DNA of 64,000 nucleotides from Neobacillus niacini (GCF_030817595.1 NZ_JAUSZN010000001.1:6064001-6128000), one strand, 5' to 3'; shown: positions 48,711 through 58,312, counted from the first letter of the stretch. Program-made: numbers and translations. Notes: a model not told the origin generated them from the letters alone.

Positions 48711-50163
48711 CCAAGATCAGGCACTCATTTTTGAACTAAGTACACCAGGCAGAATTGGATACAGCCTCCCGGAAATGGATGTTCCCGAATTAGACCTTGA
48801 AAACCTTCTTCCTGAAGGATATTTACGCAGTGAGGAGCCAGAGCTTCCTGAGGTTTCTGAGCTTGATATTATGCGTCATTACACTGCGCTATCTAGAAGA
48901 AACCATGGGGTGGATTCAGGTTTCTACCCATTAGGCTCATGTACAATGAAATACAATCCAAAAATCAACGAAAATGTGGCGCGTTTTAACGGATTTGCTC
49001 ATGTTCATCCACTTCAGGATGAAAGCTCTGTACAGGGTGCACTTGAACTGTTATATGATTTGCAGGAGCATTTAATTGAGATTACAGGAATGGATGAAGT
49101 AACATTACAGCCAGCTGCTGGTGCTCATGGGGAATGGACTGGATTGATGATGATTCGTGCTTACCATGAAGCAAACGGAGATTTGAAGCGAACAAAGGTT
49201 ATTGTACCTGATTCTGCACATGGAACAAACCCTGCTTCTGCAACCGTTGCAGGACTAGAAACCATCACTGTAAAATCAAATGAGAATGGTCTTGTTGACC
49301 TTGATGATTTAAGAAGAGTAGTTGGGGAAGATACAGCTGCTTTAATGTTAACTAACCCAAATACCCTTGGACTTTTTGAGGAAAACATTGTAGAAATGGC
49401 TGAAATTGTTCACGCTGCCGGCGGTAAGCTTTATTATGATGGTGCAAACTTAAATGCGGTACTATCAAAAGCTAGACCGGGGGATATGGGATTTGATGTG
49501 GTTCACTTAAATCTTCATAAAACCTTTACGGGTCCACATGGCGGCGGAGGGCCAGGTTCAGGTCCTGTTGGTGTAAAAGCAGACCTTATTCCGTTTTTAC
49601 CGAAACCTGTGATTTCGAAGCGCGGTGAAGAGTTTGTATTTGATTATGACCGTCCACAATCAATCGGTCGCGTGAAGCCTTACTATGGTAACTTTGGTAT
49701 CAATGTTCGAGCCTATACTTACATTCGTTCAATGGGACCAGATGGCTTAAAAGCGGTAACTGAATATGCTGTATTAAATGCAAATTATATGATGAGAAGA
49801 CTTGCAGAGTATTATGATCTTCCATTTGATAAGCATTGCAAACATGAATTTGTTTTAAGCGGAAGAAGACAGAAGAAATTAGGTGTCCGTACGTTGGATA
49901 TCGCAAAACGCCTGCTTGATTTTGGCTACCATCCGCCAACCATCTACTTCCCATTAAATGTTGAAGAATGTATTATGATCGAGCCGACTGAAACAGAGTC
50001 TAAAGAAACGCTAGATTCATTCGTTGACATTATGATTCAAATTGCCAAAGAGGCAGAGGAGAATCCAGAAATCGTTCAAGAAGCGCCGCATACCACTGTA
50101 GTAGGCCGTATGGACGAAGCAACCGCTGCGCGTAAACCAATCTTAAAATACCAAAAGGCTTAA
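48703..50163 (+). CDS. gcvPB: glycine dehydrogenase (decarboxylating) subunit 2
   Basis: 486 residues, the pyridoxal-phosphate-binding half of the split P protein. The Schiff-base lysine lies in [40 protein letters not shown] and [15 protein letters not shown] are also visible. It starts inside the end of gcvPA (8-base overlap), with GGGGG upstream. It closes the glycine-cleavage operon; the H protein gene is elsewhere. Confidence 0.97.
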   Translation: MHNQDQALIFELSTPGRIGYSLPEMDVPELDLENLLPEGYLRSEEPELPEVSELDIMRHYTALSRRNHGVDSGFYPLGSCTMKYNPKINENVARFNGFAHVHPLQDESSVQGALELLYDLQEHLIEITGMDEVTLQPAAGAHGEWTGLMMIRAYHEANGDLKRTKVIVPDSAHGTNPASATVAGLETITVKSNENGLVDLDDLRRVVGEDTAALMLTNPNTLGLFEENIVEMAEIVHAAGGKLYYDGANLNAVLSKARPGDMGFDVVHLNLHKTFTGPHGGGGPGSGPVGVKADLIPFLPKPVISKRGEEFVFDYDRPQSIGRVKPYYGNFGINVRAYTYIRSMGPDGLKAVTEYAVLNANYMMRRLAEYYDLPFDKHCKHEFVLSGRRQKKLGVRTLDIAKRLLDFGYHPPTIYFPLNVEECIMIEPTETESKETLDSFVDIMIQIAKEAEENPEIVQEAPHTTVVGRMDEATAARKPILKYQKA

Positions 50164-50169
50164 AGATTT

Positions 50170-50200
50170 TAGGTCAGATTCAGTTTGCTGAATCTGACCT
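50170..50200 (+). terminator. gcv operon terminator
   Basis: GGTCAGATTCAGTTTGCTGAATCTGACC followed by TTTTGG, directly after gcvPB. Confidence 0.85.
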
Positions 50201-50212
50201 TTTGGTTTTTGG

Positions 50213-50425
50213 GGAAGTGGAATGTGCCGGTAAATTAATGGGAACAGAAATAGAGGAACAATTTAGGGGATATTGTTCCCGTAAATCATGGGGGGCGAAA
50301 ATAGGGGAACAATCAAGGGAGAATTGTGCCGGTAAATTACACAGGATGAAAATAGGGGGAACAATCAGAGTGGTATTGCCCATAAATCACGCGGGATGGA
50401 ATTAGGGGAACAATCAGATCAAAAA
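50213..50425. repeat. 51-bp minisatellite, four units
   Basis: The word GTAAAT (ATAAAT in the last) recurs at 50230, 50281, 50332 and 50382, always followed at the same distance by AAATAG(A/G)GG(A)ACAAT. The period is 51 bases, so a 17-codon repeat stays open in frames of both strands (e.g. CAGKLMGTEIEEQFRGY on the plus strand). It fills the space between the gcv and yqhL terminators. Confidence 0.75.
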
Positions 50426-50430
50426 AAGGA

Positions 50431-50453
50431 CTTCCCATATGGAAAGTCCACAA
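50431..50453 (-). terminator. yqhL terminator, minus strand
   Basis: On the minus strand GGACTTTCCATATGGGAAGTCC is followed by TTTTTTT. Confidence 0.8.
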
Positions 50454-50457
50454 CATT

Positions 50458-50841
50458 TTATTTCTTAGTTTTTACTTTCCCAGACCATTTTTTGAACCCG
50501 CCTTGAAGCTGGGTTAAATCCTTGTACCCTTTACGGTGTAAAAATTGTGCGGCACGGGCGCTGCGCATGCCATTTTGGTCATATAAATAAACAGGTAAAT
50601 CCGGACGAAGCTCCTTCATTCGCATTCTCATTTGTGACATTGGAATATTACGGGCTCCTAGAATATGACCTGCTTCGAATTCGTTCGGTTCACGAACATC
50701 GATTAATTGTGCTTTTCGATAACCGGCACGAAACTCCTCTTCCGTTACCGTTTTAACAATCCTTTTTTGATAAAAATAGGTGAAAACAGAATAAGCCGCA
50801 ACTGCCACGATGATGATAAGTAGGACATAAAGTGAATTCAA
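50458..50841 (-). CDS. yqhL: YqhL, rhodanese-domain membrane-anchored protein
   Basis: 127 residues with an N-terminal membrane helix (LYVLLIIIVAVAAYSVFTYF) and a rhodanese domain: AQLIDVREPNEFEAGHILGA, RNIPMSQMRMRMKELRPDLP, and the active-site loop VYLYDQNGMRSARAAQFL. Normal rhodaneses have Cys in that loop; here Asp stands in its place and the whole protein has no cysteine. So it cannot carry sulphur in the usual way. Start ATG 50841 has AAGGAGCAATC upstream. It has the usual Bacillus position before lipM. Confidence 0.85.
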   Translation of the reverse strand: MNSLYVLLIIIVAVAAYSVFTYFYQKRIVKTVTEEEFRAGYRKAQLIDVREPNEFEAGHILGARNIPMSQMRMRMKELRPDLPVYLYDQNGMRSARAAQFLHRKGYKDLTQLQGGFKKWSGKVKTKK

Positions 50842-51022
50842 TTTCGATTGCTCCTTTCAAGCATGGTACACTATGTTTTATTATATAAGCCAATCACGGA
50901 AAGATAAAGAATAAACGACAAAAAACTTCAAATTCATTATGCCTAAAACATCTGGTTTTGAATTCATCTCAGATTTTGGTAGACTAAAATAAGAGTAAAC
51001 TACATAAAGATGAGGTTTTTAT

Positions 51023-51859
51023 ATGAACAAAGAGGTTTGGCGTTTTATAGATTCTGGTAATTGTTCTCCATCCTTTAACATGGCGTTGGATGAGGCATTA
51101 CTTGATTGGCATAGTGAAGGGAAATTTCCGCCCGTTATCCGCTTCTACGGCTGGGATCCAGCGACTCTATCAATTGGATATTTCCAAAAGGTTGAAAAGG
51201 AAATCGACCTAGAGGCAGTAAAAGCCCATGAGTTAGGGTTCGTTAGAAGACCGACTGGAGGCCGCGGTGTGCTCCATGAGCATGAACTTACATATAGTGT
51301 GATTGTATCGGAAGATCACCCAGAAATGCCTACAACGGTAACAGAGGCCTATCGTGTTATATCAGAAGGAATTTTAAAAGGATTTCATCAGCTGGGATTA
51401 GAAGCTTATTTTGCTGTCCCTAGAACAGATGAGGAGCGAAGTGCACTGAAGAATCCTCGTTCAGCAGTATGTTTTGACGCACCAAGTTGGTATGAACTTG
51501 TGGTCGAAGGTCGTAAAGTAGCAGGAAGTGCACAAACCCGCCAAAAGGGGGTAATCCTCCAACACGGGTCGATTTTATTAGATTTAGACGAGGATAAGCT
51601 GTTCAGTTTATTTAAATATCCGAGTGAGAGAGTAAAGGATAGGATGAAATCAGCTTTTAAAAGTAAGGCAGTTGCCATTAATGAAATCAGTTCAAGAAAA
51701 ATTACGTTAGAGGAAGCAAAAGAAGCCTTCTATAAAGGATTTGCAGAGGGTCTTAATATCGAACTACAACCCTATCAATTAACCGAAGAAGAACTTGCAT
51801 ACGTCAATAAAATAGCTAAAGAGCGATATGAAAGTGATGAGTGGAACTTTAAACGATAG
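51023..51859 (+). CDS. lipM: octanoyltransferase LipM
   Basis: 278 residues. LipM moves octanoate from acyl carrier protein to the H protein of glycine cleavage, the first step of lipoate synthesis in Bacillus. Visible: [79 protein letters not shown]. The catalytic cysteine probably lies in [16 protein letters not shown] 51023 has GATGAGGTTTTT upstream. Its place near gcv genes fits its substrate. Confidence 0.93.
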   Translation: MNKEVWRFIDSGNCSPSFNMALDEALLDWHSEGKFPPVIRFYGWDPATLSIGYFQKVEKEIDLEAVKAHELGFVRRPTGGRGVLHEHELTYSVIVSEDHPEMPTTVTEAYRVISEGILKGFHQLGLEAYFAVPRTDEERSALKNPRSAVCFDAPSWYELVVEGRKVAGSAQTRQKGVILQHGSILLDLDEDKLFSLFKYPSERVKDRMKSAFKSKAVAINEISSRKITLEEAKEAFYKGFAEGLNIELQPYQLTEEELAYVNKIAKERYESDEWNFKR

Positions 51860-51888
51860 GTTATGGAGCCTATAAAGAAAAGTAATTA

Positions 51889-52160
51889 GATAGAACTAGC
51901 TTCATGAAGGGTTCATGAAGCCCCAAAAGAAGAGTATACAGATAGAACGGTCCTCATGAAGAGTTTATGAAGCCCCAAAAGAAGAGTATACAGATAGAAT
52001 GGTCCTCATGAAGAGTTTATGAAGCCCTAATAGAAGATTATTCAGATAGATTGGTCCTCATGAAGGGTTCATGAAGCCCTAAAAGAAGAATTTTCAGATA
52101 GAACGGTCCTCATAAAGGGTTCATGAAGCCCAAAAAGATGCGTAACCGGAGAGAACGGGC
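51889..52160. repeat. 52-bp minisatellite, about five units
   Basis: GATAGAACGG-type words recur at 51889, 51941, 51993, 52045, 52097 and (as GAGAGAACGG) 52149, exactly 52 bases apart. Each unit contains TCCTCATGAAG, a second TTCATGAAGCCC and AAAAGAAGA. The period is not a multiple of three, so it is not coding. It lies between lipM and the convergent SRPBCC gene. Confidence 0.85.
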
Positions 52161-52213
52161 CTCATGACTATGCGTTTATAATATAAAAATAAATCCAAAA
52201 TTAATGATAGCAA

Positions 52214-52245
52214 AAAAGGCGGACTCAGTATTATTGAGTCCGCCT
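52214..52245 (-). terminator. terminator of the SRPBCC gene, minus strand
   Basis: On the minus strand AGGCGGACTCAATAATACTGAGTCCGCCT is followed by TTTTTGC; it could also serve the plus strand. Confidence 0.8.
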
Positions 52246-52251
52246 GAGTTA

Positions 52252-52731
52252 TTATTGTCGAGTTACTCTCTCTATTTCTGTAACATATTTTTCATACCAG
52301 ATTTTCCATTCCTCTTTACGATCAATGGCCCTACCATCCAGTAATGCTTCGATGACATCTAAACATACATGCCAGCCAGCAAGGTCTCTTGGGGTATGGT
52401 CCGTAATGGTATTTATTTTTTCTATTAGGCGCAGTACACATCCATTTGATACTTCAGTTAATTCGAATCGAACGGTATCTACCCACCAGGAGAATTCCAA
52501 AACAGAATTTATTTTTAAGTCTAGGATAGAAAGTTCATCAAATGTTCCATCCCCCATATCAAATTTAATTACCCCGCCTTTACGAAGTTCGTCTATATGT
52601 AATTCTGAGAACCATTTTGGCAGTTTTTTATTGTCCGTTAAATAAGACCATATCTCTTCAACTGAATGGTTAAGATGGCGTTCATATGTGGCAGTATAGC
52701 CGTTTTCAACTTTTTCAATATGTGCTATCAT
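52252..52731 (-). CDS. SRPBCC (AHSA1-like) domain protein
   Basis: 159 residues with the START/AHSA1 pattern: YTATYERHLNHSVEEIWSYL, TDNKKLPKWFSELHIDEL, VLEFSWWVDTVRFELTEVSN, DLAGWHVCLDVIEALLDGRA. These proteins form a hydrophobic ligand cavity; the ligand is unknown. ATG 52731 has AGGAGG 9 bases upstream. It is a monocistronic gene with its own terminator. Confidence 0.85.
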   Translation of the reverse strand: MIAHIEKVENGYTATYERHLNHSVEEIWSYLTDNKKLPKWFSELHIDELRKGGVIKFDMGDGTFDELSILDLKINSVLEFSWWVDTVRFELTEVSNGCVLRLIEKINTITDHTPRDLAGWHVCLDVIEALLDGRAIDRKEEWKIWYEKYVTEIERVTRQ

Positions 52732-52930
52732 CTATTTTTTCCTCCTCTTTTTGGCTTATTAATTAAGTATACCTTTTTTAATATTCTTGATAATCAATAT
52801 ATCTCCTTTATAGCTTTAAATTTTCCTCTATTTAAAAATCGCAACCTGCGAAATTTGTTAAATTTTCCTGTATTTTGCCGAAATTTAATAGATATCTTAT
52901 CTATTCTCTAATTTCTAGTTTATTTTGAGT

Positions 52931-53005
52931 TTGACAAAGTTTATATTTTTTGCCTTAAATACAATATGTAGTGGTGTCGAAAATATTTTCGGTACTATAT
53001 ATTGA
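52931..53005 (+). promoter_or_regulatory. nrdJ promoter with two NrdR-box candidates
   Basis: TTGACA (52931-52936) and TTAAAT (52955-52960) make a promoter with an 18-base spacer. ACAATATGTAGTG (52961-52973) and TACTATATATTGA (52993-53005) resemble NrdR boxes, spaced about 32 bases start to start. NrdR represses ribonucleotide reductase genes. No cobalamin riboswitch is visible here. Confidence 0.55.
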
Positions 53006-53111
53006 TTTGTTGTATCTACCTATGTTAACTTATTTATATCGAGTCAGCTAGATATAGCATAACTTACTAGAATCTCATACAAGATATAGAATTTTTGAAG
53101 GAGTTGTTCTC

Positions 53112-55067
53112 ATGTCTGTAGTTTTTAGACAAAAAATGAATATTGATTTTGAAAGGTTGAATGAGGATATCCACTTATTCCCCCAAGTGCACCCGGTTAC
53201 CCCAGATATGAAAATAACTCATAAGGGTGTTTCACGATTGGTCATGTTGGACCGGTACACCTTCAAAGACACTGCAAAAATCACCCTAACGAATGGCGAC
53301 TTTGTTGTTCTCACTATAAAAGAAGATCCAAAATTCCCAGCACGCGGTCTTGGATACATCATGGAGATTGATTGGGAGAGTAAAAAAGCAAAGGTTTTAG
53401 TAGAAGAGGAATTTAGAGCTGTCCTAGATGACCCTGAGGAATCGGCAACAGGATTGATTTGGCGCTCGCTAGATGTAATTGAGAAGCCTCTAGAATTGTT
53501 TTATGAGCAGATTGCTAAGAGAAATGCAACCGGTCTTGCTTCAGTTGAGGAAACAGAAGAGAAGCGAATTGAGTGGTTTGAAAAGTTTTACAATGAGCTA
53601 GTATCAATGAATTTCATTCCAGCGGGTCGCGTCCTTTATGGGGCAGGAGCAGAAACAGATGTAACGTTCTTTAACTGTTATGTAATGCCTTTTGTTCCAG
53701 ACTCACGTGAAGGGATCTCAGATCACCGTAAACAGGTAATGGAAATCATGAGTCGCGGCGGCGGTGTAGGAACAAATGGATCTACATTACGACCACGAAA
53801 CACCTTGGCAAGAGGAGTAAATGGTAAATCATCTGGATCGGTATCATGGTTAGATGATATTGCGAAACTAACACATCTTGTTGAACAAGGTGGGTCGCGC
53901 AGGGGTGCGCAGATGATTATGTTAGCGGACTGGCATCCAGACGTGATTGAATTTATTATTTCAAAAATGCAAAACCCTAGAATTCTAAGGTTTTTGATTG
54001 AAAATACGAATGATGAAACTATTAAGAAACATGCTAAGGACAAACTAAAATTAACACCGCTAACTGCCCAAGAGAGAGCCATGTATCAGGGAATTGTTAA
54101 CTATAAACAAATTCCAGGCTTAGGTGGCTTCGGTGAAGACATCATTGCAGAGGCTGAAGAAAAGCTTCAAACTGGTGGTAACTATACCGTTCATAATCCA
54201 GAATTCTTAACTGGTGCGAACATCTCTATATGTTTAACGAAAGAATTCATGGAAGCTGTTGAAAATGATAGTGAATATGAGCTTCGTTTCCCACATGTTG
54301 AAATCTACAATAAAGAGGAAATGAAGATTTACAATGAAGAATGGCATAAAGTAGGAGACGTTCGCGAATGGGAAAAGCTTGGACACAAAGTGCGAGTTTA
54401 TAAGAAAATTAAAGCAAAAGAGCTTTGGAACCTTATAAACATTTGCGCAACTTACTCGGCTGAGCCAGGAATATTCTTCATCGACAACGCCAACGACATG
54501 ACAAATGCCAAAGCATATGGACAACAAGTCGTAGCAACAAACCCTTGTGGGGAGCAACCTCTGGCACCATTTTCTGTTTGTAACCTTGCAGCTGTTAATC
54601 TTGCGGAAATGGCTGATAAGGAAACGAAAACAGTAGATTTTGAGAAGTTAAAGAAAACAGTAGCAGTTGGCGTTAGAATGCAGGATAACGTTATCAATGC
54701 TACACCATACTTCCTTGAAGAAAATAAAAAGCAGGCTCTTGGTGAACGCCGTGTAGGTCTTGGCGTAATGGGCTTGCATGATATGCTAATCTATTGTGAA
54801 ACGATGTACGGCTCAGAAGAAGGTAATAAACTTGTTGATCAAGTTTTTGAAGTAATTGCAACTACTGCATATAAGACATCAATAGAACTTGCAAAAGAAA
54901 AGGGAAGTTTCCCATTCTTAAATGGTGAAACACGCGAAGAAACAAACCGTTTACGTCAAGCATTTATTGATACAGGATATATGAAAAAAATGCCTGAAGA
55001 TGTTCGTCAATCTATATTAGAAAACGGAATAAGAAATTCACATTTGCTAACTGTTGCTCCAACGGGT
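53112..55067 (+). CDS. nrdJ: vitamin B12-dependent ribonucleotide reductase NrdJ, exon 1
   Basis: The first 652 codons of class II ribonucleotide reductase, which makes deoxyribonucleotides with adenosylcobalamin. Visible: FIPAGRVLYGAGAETDVTFF then NCYVMPFVPDSREGISDHRK, NPCGEQPLAPFSVCNLAAVN (active-site loop) and NGIRNSHLLTVAPTG. In the unspliced frame the protein would end 13 codons later at 55106 with KSAA; the family continues APTGSTGTMVG, found 297 bases downstream. Joined with exon 2 it makes 849 residues. ATG 53112 has GAAGGAGTTGTTCTC upstream. Confidence 0.92.
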
Positions 55068-55364
55068 AAAGTAATTGCCCCCAGTGTTCGTAAGAGCGCT
55101 GCGTAAACTTAGCTATATGCGGGAAACCCTGGCGTATCTCTTACTACCTTTGTCTTGCCAACAAGTAATCGGGTAAAAATGTAAGAGTGTTGGCTTATTG
55201 CCTACCAGACAATCCGCAGGGAAGTCGTGGCTGACCCTTCAACGACTACATGCTGAGCAACCAAAAATTATGGTTGATGATATAGTCTGACCCATATGGC
55301 GACATATGGAGCGGGTACTAATATTCCCGCCCTCTATAAAAATATATGGAGAGTAACAAAAGTG
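55068..55364 (+). ncRNA. group I intron in nrdJ, without an ORF
   Basis: It interrupts the reading frame after CCAACGGGT (55067) and ends with G at 55364. Removing 297 bases restores APTG|STGTMVG exactly. Group I signs: the last exon base is T and GGGT can pair with GCCC at the start of the intron (P1, G-U at the cut); the core pair CAACGACTACATGC (55240-55253) and GATGATATAGTCTGA (55276-55290) fits P7; the Q/P-like AATCCGCAGGGAAG is at 55211. It is too short for a homing endonuclease. Confidence 0.85.
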
Positions 55365-55958
55365 AGTACTGGAACAATGGTTGGTGTATCAACTGGATTA
55401 GAGCCTTATTTCTCATTCTCTTATTTCCGAAGCGGACGTCTAGGGAAATTTATCGAAGTGAAAGCTGATATCGTTCAAGAATACCTTGATAAGCACCCCG
55501 AAGCAGATGCAGATAATCTTCCAAGCTGGTTTGTTGCAGCGATGGAGCTTGCACCTGAAGCACATGCAGATGTTCAATGTGTTATTCAGCGTTGGATTGA
55601 TAGTTCTATCAGTAAAACTGTAAATGCTCCTCAAGGATATAGTGTTGAACAAGTGGAAAAAGTGTATGAGCGTCTTTACAAAGGCGGAGCAAAGGGTGGT
55701 ACAGTCTATGTAGATGGATCACGTGATTCACAAGTCCTTACCCTTAAAGCAGAAGAAAACGAGATCCCAACATTCACAGAAAAAACGAAACAACACGTAG
55801 TACTTGTTGATACCATTAGTGACCTTCGTTCAACAGATGTAACGATTGGTTCTGAAGTTGGAAACACTTGTCCAGTGTGCCGTAAAGGTAAAGTAAAAGA
55901 AATTGGCGGCTGTAATACATGTTCTAATTGTGGTACACAGCTAAAGTGTGGTTTATAA
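55365..55958 (+). CDS. nrdJ: vitamin B12-dependent ribonucleotide reductase NrdJ, exon 2
   Basis: The C-terminal 197 codons plus stop: STGTMVGVSTGLEPYFSFSY, FRSGRLGKFIEVKADIVQEY, then a linker and the cysteine-rich tail CPVCRKGKVKEIGG with CNTCSNCGTQLKCG, which re-reduces the active site. The frame is in phase with exon 1 once the intron is removed. An open frame without splicing begins at 55296 in the intron but lacks a ribosome-binding site. A terminator follows directly. Confidence 0.92.
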   Translation, partial: STGTMVGVSTGLEPYFSFSYFRSGRLGKFIEVKADIVQEYLDKHPEADADNLPSWFVAAMELAPEAHADVQCVIQRWIDSSISKTVNAPQGYSVEQVEKVYERLYKGGAKGGTVYVDGSRDSQVLTLKAEENEIPTFTEKTKQHVVLVDTISDLRSTDVTIGSEVGNTCPVCRKGKVKEIGGCNTCSNCGTQLKCGL

Positions 55959-55967
55959 AAATGTAAA

Positions 55968-56002
55968 ATGAGGATGTCCTTAGGGCATCCTCATTTTTTT
56001 AC
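55968..56002. terminator. bidirectional terminator
   Basis: ATGAGGATGTCC TTAG GGCATCCTCAT with T/A-runs, shared by nrdJ and the convergent chromate transporter gene. Confidence 0.85.
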
Positions 56003-57183
56003 ACAATTAAACTAAGTAAGTACCCTCCAATAACCCCAGTAACCACAATCACCCAAGGCGGCAGCTTCCAATAGGCTAGCATGCTAAACAATAGTGCCGC
56101 AAAGGCAAAATCTATAGGCGCTAAAATAGTACTAGTCCAAGTTGGATCATAAAAAGCAGAAATCAGTATTCCTACAACTGCTGCATTGACACCCATTACT
56201 GCTCCTGATATTTTAGGATTCCGATTTATACTGACCCAAAACGGTAATGTCCCTAACACCAATAAAAACGCAGGAAGAAAGATTGCAAAGGTTGCCAGTA
56301 ATCCACCTGCCCATCCATCCACAACAGCACCTAAATAGGCTGCAAAGGTAAACAGCGGTCCAGGTACTGCCTGTGCAGCCCCATATCCAGCTAGGAACGC
56401 TTCCTTACTGAGCCAGCCACTTGGAACAAACTCTCGTTCCAATAATGGTAAAACTACATGTCCGCCGCCAAACACTAATGAACCTGAGCGATAAAAACTA
56501 TCAAACATCGCCACCCAGCTAGAAGCAGTTAACTCTTTTAAAATAGGAAGGACAATCAATAATCCAAAAAATAAACCTAAACACATAACCCCGAATCCTC
56601 GGGTAAGTGGGACCTGTATAGCAGAGGGAGAATCTTCCTTTTTCCCCTTATAGATAATAAAACCTGCGACAGCAGCAATTAGGATTACACTTACCTGGGT
56701 ATATGCTGTTTGCCATAATAGCGTACATATTAAAGCGAGTAAGGCAATAGCTTTTCGGGATAAATCAGGAGTTAACTTTTGTGCCATCCCCCATATCGCA
56801 TGAGCCACAACGGCAACTGCTACAATTTTTAATCCGTGAATCCAGCCAGCATTTGCGATATCCATTCCTTTTAGAATAAGGGCAAAAAGGATCAGCATGA
56901 CGACAGAAGGGGTGGTAAAACCAACAAATGCTAAAATTCCTCCTAATAAACCGCCGCGCATTATACCTATCCCTATTCCTACCTGGCTGCTGGCCGGACC
57001 AGGTAAAAATTGGCATAGTGCAACTAAATTTGCATAAGCCTGTTCGTCCAGCCATTTTCTTCTTCGAACATACTCATCATGAAAATATCCTAAATGTGCA
57101 ATAGGACCGCCAAATGAAGTTAATCCAAGTTTTGTTGAAACCATTAGGATTTCAAGAAGTAAAGAAAGTTTACTTTGTTTCAT
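55999..57183 (-). CDS. chrA: ChrA-type chromate transporter
   Basis: 394 residues with two CHR domains. Each half shows the family signs: GLTSFGGPIAHLGYFHDEYV with CQFLPGPASSQVGIGIG in the first, and SLVFGGGHVVLPLLEREFV with YGAAQAVPGPLFTFAAYLG in the second. It is a long-chain (fused) CHR protein that exports chromate, probably with proton exchange. ATG 57183 has GGGGGATTT upstream. It is a single gene; no regulator is adjacent. Confidence 0.92.
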   Translation of the reverse strand: MKQSKLSLLLEILMVSTKLGLTSFGGPIAHLGYFHDEYVRRRKWLDEQAYANLVALCQFLPGPASSQVGIGIGIMRGGLLGGILAFVGFTTPSVVMLILFALILKGMDIANAGWIHGLKIVAVAVVAHAIWGMAQKLTPDLSRKAIALLALICTLLWQTAYTQVSVILIAAVAGFIIYKGKKEDSPSAIQVPLTRGFGVMCLGLFFGLLIVLPILKELTASSWVAMFDSFYRSGSLVFGGGHVVLPLLEREFVPSGWLSKEAFLAGYGAAQAVPGPLFTFAAYLGAVVDGWAGGLLATFAIFLPAFLLVLGTLPFWVSINRNPKISGAVMGVNAAVVGILISAFYDPTWTSTILAPIDFAFAALLFSMLAYWKLPPWVIVVTGVIGGYLLSLIV

Positions 57184-57299
57184 AAATCCCCCTTTTGAGC
57201 TACACGTTTATTAAAGATAAGTTTATCTGTTTGTTTTGAAATAATCATTTAAAAGGGCACCATTAAATGTTAAAAATATGTAAATCCCTCTTTACATAC

Positions 57300-57313
57300 T
57301 ATACCAGGGTATA
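57300..57313. promoter_or_regulatory. copper-repressor box candidate 1
   Basis: TATACCAGGGTATA is a perfect short palindrome between chrA and the copper cluster and resembles the GTATA-type CsoR/CopY boxes at 57429, 59260 and 59608. Confidence 0.5.
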
Positions 57314-57388
57314 ATATAATCTTTTCATCAGATAGTTAACAACATCTTCATGTTGGTTTTTCCAAAAGATAAATTAAGGTTTGTTAAG

Positions 57389-57420
57389 AACGTGCTTTCG
57401 ATTGAGCACGCTCTCTTTTT
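57389..57420 (+). terminator. hairpin upstream of the secreted protein gene
   Basis: ACGTGCTTTCGATTGAGCACG followed by CTCTCTTTTT. It has terminator form, but no gene ends before it; it may be an attenuator or belong to a short leader. Confidence 0.5.
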
Positions 57421-57428
57421 CAAAAAAA

Positions 57429-57446
57429 TATACCCTATATAGGTAT
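57429..57446. promoter_or_regulatory. copper-repressor box candidate 2
   Basis: TATACCCTATATAGGTAT lies 17 bases upstream of the start of the secreted protein gene and matches the CsoR-type pattern ATACCC...GGTAT. Confidence 0.55.
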
Positions 57447-57462
57447 TAAGGAGTGAGTTTGA

Positions 57463-58278
57463 ATGAAGAAATGGACTATTTCTGCATTAGTTTACCTGTT
57501 TGTAATAGTAGGAGGATACTATGTCCTTCCTTCTTTTGCAGAAACAGAAACTCATAATGAAACAAAGGCAGTTCACAAACAAGAACCACAAGCATCCCAC
57601 GATCAAGAGCATAAAGAAGATGGTAATAACCACGATGGTGAAAGTGAAGTCATTCCAAACATTCAAGTTGAAAATGGAGAATTGATCATTACATTGAAGG
57701 ATTTAGAAGGAAACCCTGTATCAGATTTAGAAGTGAATCACGAAAAATTGATGCATTTAATTGTTGTCAGTACGGATTTAAAAGAGTATCAACATTTACA
57801 TCCTCAAACAAACGAGCCTGGAGTCTTCAAAGTACCTCATTCATTACCAGCTGGGGATTATAAAGCATTTGTTGATATCAAACCAACAGGCAAAACATAT
57901 GTGACATCCCCGATTTCATTCATGGCAGGAGAAAGTCATAACGAACATGAGAAAGATTCTCTAACCGTTGACACCGAACTAATAAAGGAAACTGGAGGTC
58001 ACACAGTTAAACTGCTTCCAAGTGCATTAAAAGTAAATGAGGACATCCAACTTAAATTTGATTTAACTGGGGATACCCCAGAACAGTATCTTGGAGCACT
58101 AGGACATGTCGTAATACTGGATGAAAGAGGAGAAAATTACGTTCACGTTCATCCACTTGAAGGTAATGAGCCTGTATTTGCTACAAAATTCTCAGAACCA
58201 GGGATATATAAGATTTGGGCAGAGTTTAAGTTTAACGGACAAGTATACGTTTATCCATACGTTGTAGAAATTAAATAG
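57463..58278 (+). CDS. secreted His-rich protein, probable metal-binding
   Basis: 271 residues. A signal peptide (ALVYLFVIVGGYYVLPSFA) is followed by a His-, Glu- and Lys-rich stretch (residues 28-65) and two beta-sandwich domains. They contain KLMHLIVVSTDLKEYQHLHP and LGHVVILDERGENYVHVHP, with regularly spaced His. It resembles YtkA/FixH-type extracytoplasmic domains. With copper boxes and CopZ/CopA next door, binding of copper at the cell surface is likely; this is inference. ATG 57463 has AAGGAGTGAG upstream and the box at 57429 is in the promoter. Confidence 0.65.
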   Translation: MKKWTISALVYLFVIVGGYYVLPSFAETETHNETKAVHKQEPQASHDQEHKEDGNNHDGESEVIPNIQVENGELIITLKDLEGNPVSDLEVNHEKLMHLIVVSTDLKEYQHLHPQTNEPGVFKVPHSLPAGDYKAFVDIKPTGKTYVTSPISFMAGESHNEHEKDSLTVDTELIKETGGHTVKLLPSALKVNEDIQLKFDLTGDTPEQYLGALGHVVILDERGENYVHVHPLEGNEPVFATKFSEPGIYKIWAEFKFNGQVYVYPYVVEIK

Positions 58279-58284
58279 ACTATA

Positions 58285-58312
58285 GAAAGCACCGATACTT
58301 CACGGTGCTTTT
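58285..58312 (+). terminator. terminator
   Basis: AAGCACCG ATACTTCA CGGTGCTTTT after the secreted protein gene. Confidence 0.85.

Noticed and set aside
50202..50405. 67-codon frames on both strands as genes
   Set aside because: The frames come from the 51-bp tandem repeat, lack ribosome-binding sites and lie between two terminators.
51889..52160. CRISPR array
   Set aside because: The units are 52 bases long with similar sequence throughout; there are no unique spacers and no cas genes nearby.
52732..53111. Cobalamin riboswitch before nrdJ
   Set aside because: No B12-box-like sequence or long structured leader was found; the region holds a promoter and NrdR-like boxes.
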